Shown here piece after piece: positions 63,619 through 64,000 of a stretch of 64,000 bases of DNA. The position numbers were made by a program, and so were the translations under genes. The notes under the pieces are model-generated. The model saw only the letters and a program-made list of their open reading frames with translations. It was not told where the DNA came from and searched no databases. Each line of letters begins with the position of its first letter. Position 1 is the stretch's first letter. This DNA is from Mangrovimicrobium sediminis (GTDB taxonomy: Bacteria > Pseudomonadota > Gammaproteobacteria > Pseudomonadales > Halieaceae), in NCBI RefSeq assembly GCF_004745945.1, contig NZ_SRLE01000008.1, forward strand, positions 186,001-250,000. The letters run 5' to 3'.

Positions 63619-64000
63619 CTACTGCACTATGAAGTCCTGGAAGAACACGCTGTCGATCACCAGCTCGGGCTGGGGGTCGGCGAAGGGCTCGCGCATGGTG
63701 GCGAGGATCTTCTCCGCGACCATCTGTTTGCCCTCGATGGCGTTGAGCTCCTCGGCGGTCTGCTGCGAGAGCAGGATCAGCATCCGGTTGTTGATGTCGG
63801 GCATCTGCGTGAGCAGGAATTTCTCGGTGGTCTCGTCGCCCACCTTGAGCATCAGGCTGGTGTACAGCAGGCGGTCGCCGCGCATGCTCTGGATGTTCAC
63901 CGTCATCGGGCCCACTTTCACAAAGATGGGATCGACGATCTCCGGGGGCGGCGGTTCCGCGTCCTCCGCACTGGCCTCATCCTTCCCGCCGAGAAAAAAA
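63619..64000 (-). CDS. fliL: Flagellar basal-body protein FliL (5' end cut by window)
   Basis: FliL is an inner-membrane protein around the stator. The frame is open to the right edge, so the start and the transmembrane helix lie outside; 126 residues are visible. An acidic Pro/Glu-rich linker (DAEPPPPEIVDP) precedes the periplasmic domain with YTSLMLKVGDETTEKFLLTQ, MPDINNRMLILLSQQTAEEL and a C-terminal VIDSVFFQDFIVQ, typical of the family. It is the first visible gene of fliLMNOPQR. Confidence 0.93.
   Translation of the reverse strand, partial: FFLGGKDEASAEDAEPPPPEIVDPIFVKVGPMTVNIQSMRGDRLLYTSLMLKVGDETTEKFLLTQMPDINNRMLILLSQQTAEELNAIEGKQMVAEKILATMREPFADPQPELVIDSVFFQDFIVQ

Overview
The window is a GC-rich (about two thirds G+C by eye) chromosomal segment of a motile gammaproteobacterium. 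The order tsaE-amiB-mutL-miaA-hfq-hflX-hflK-hflC-DUF2065-hisZ-purA is the conserved gammaproteobacterial core block. Together with the lateral flagellar gene order and a sulfotransferase-containing exopolysaccharide locus it suggests a marine member of the Cellvibrionales, perhaps the Halieaceae. That placement is inference; no rRNA or tRNA gene is present to test it.

Layout. (1) 1-11.3 kb, plus strand: housekeeping block, starting inside tsaE. (2) 11.4-16.0 kb, plus strand: a 75-residue peptide with a Tat-like N-terminus, an HPr-kinase-like ATPase, and three secreted proteins of unknown role, one a predicted FG-GAP-type propeller. (3) 16.0-39.5 kb: an exopolysaccharide/capsule locus of the Wzx/Wzy type. 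It has a Wzy/WaaL-type membrane protein, an outer-membrane barrel, a short Wza, a Wzc-type tyrosine autokinase and a flippase. A seven-gene minus-strand cassette follows, whose genes mostly overlap by 4 nt (three glycosyltransferases, an EpsG-type polymerase, ATP-grasp, ChbG-type deacetylase, sulfotransferase). Then come a further glycosyltransferase, a nucleotidyltransferase-like protein, a CpsB-type phosphatase, precursor enzymes (uronate epimerase, amino-sugar dehydrogenase, GalE), a WecA-type initiator and a YdcF-type protein. (4) 39.5-47.9 kb: a diguanylate cyclase with an intact GGEEF motif and I-site, a short AraC-type regulator, an M48 protease with LemA, a PqqD-like protein, a GAF/PAS protein and a degenerate EAL-HDOD protein. 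(5) 47.9-64.0 kb: flagellar genes. flgN, flgM and flgA lie on the minus strand, flgBCDEFGHIJKL on the plus strand, and a convergent fliLMNOPQR operon runs in from the right edge.

How they fit together. The export and polymer genes predict a lipid-linked, WecA-initiated polysaccharide containing an (amino)uronic acid, with sulfate and possibly deacetylation and amide decoration. Wzc and the CpsB-type phosphatase would form its phosphorylation switch. The diguanylate cyclase between this locus and the flagellar block fits a sessile/motile switch. Recognisable sigma-28 promoters precede flgM and flgK, and a weaker one precedes flgA. An HprK-like ATPase, a PF14907-type nucleotidyltransferase and a PqqD-like protein, which are known to occur together in compact cassettes, are scattered here at 11.6, 32.1 and 44.8 kb around the polysaccharide locus. 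With the Tat-like peptide they are the best candidate for an undescribed system in the window.

No rRNA, tRNA, CRISPR array or transposase gene was seen. No gene-free stretch exceeds 300 bases. The longest is the 267-base gap at 41875-42141; the 237-base divergent gap before galE and the 216-base gap at 46368-46583 come next.
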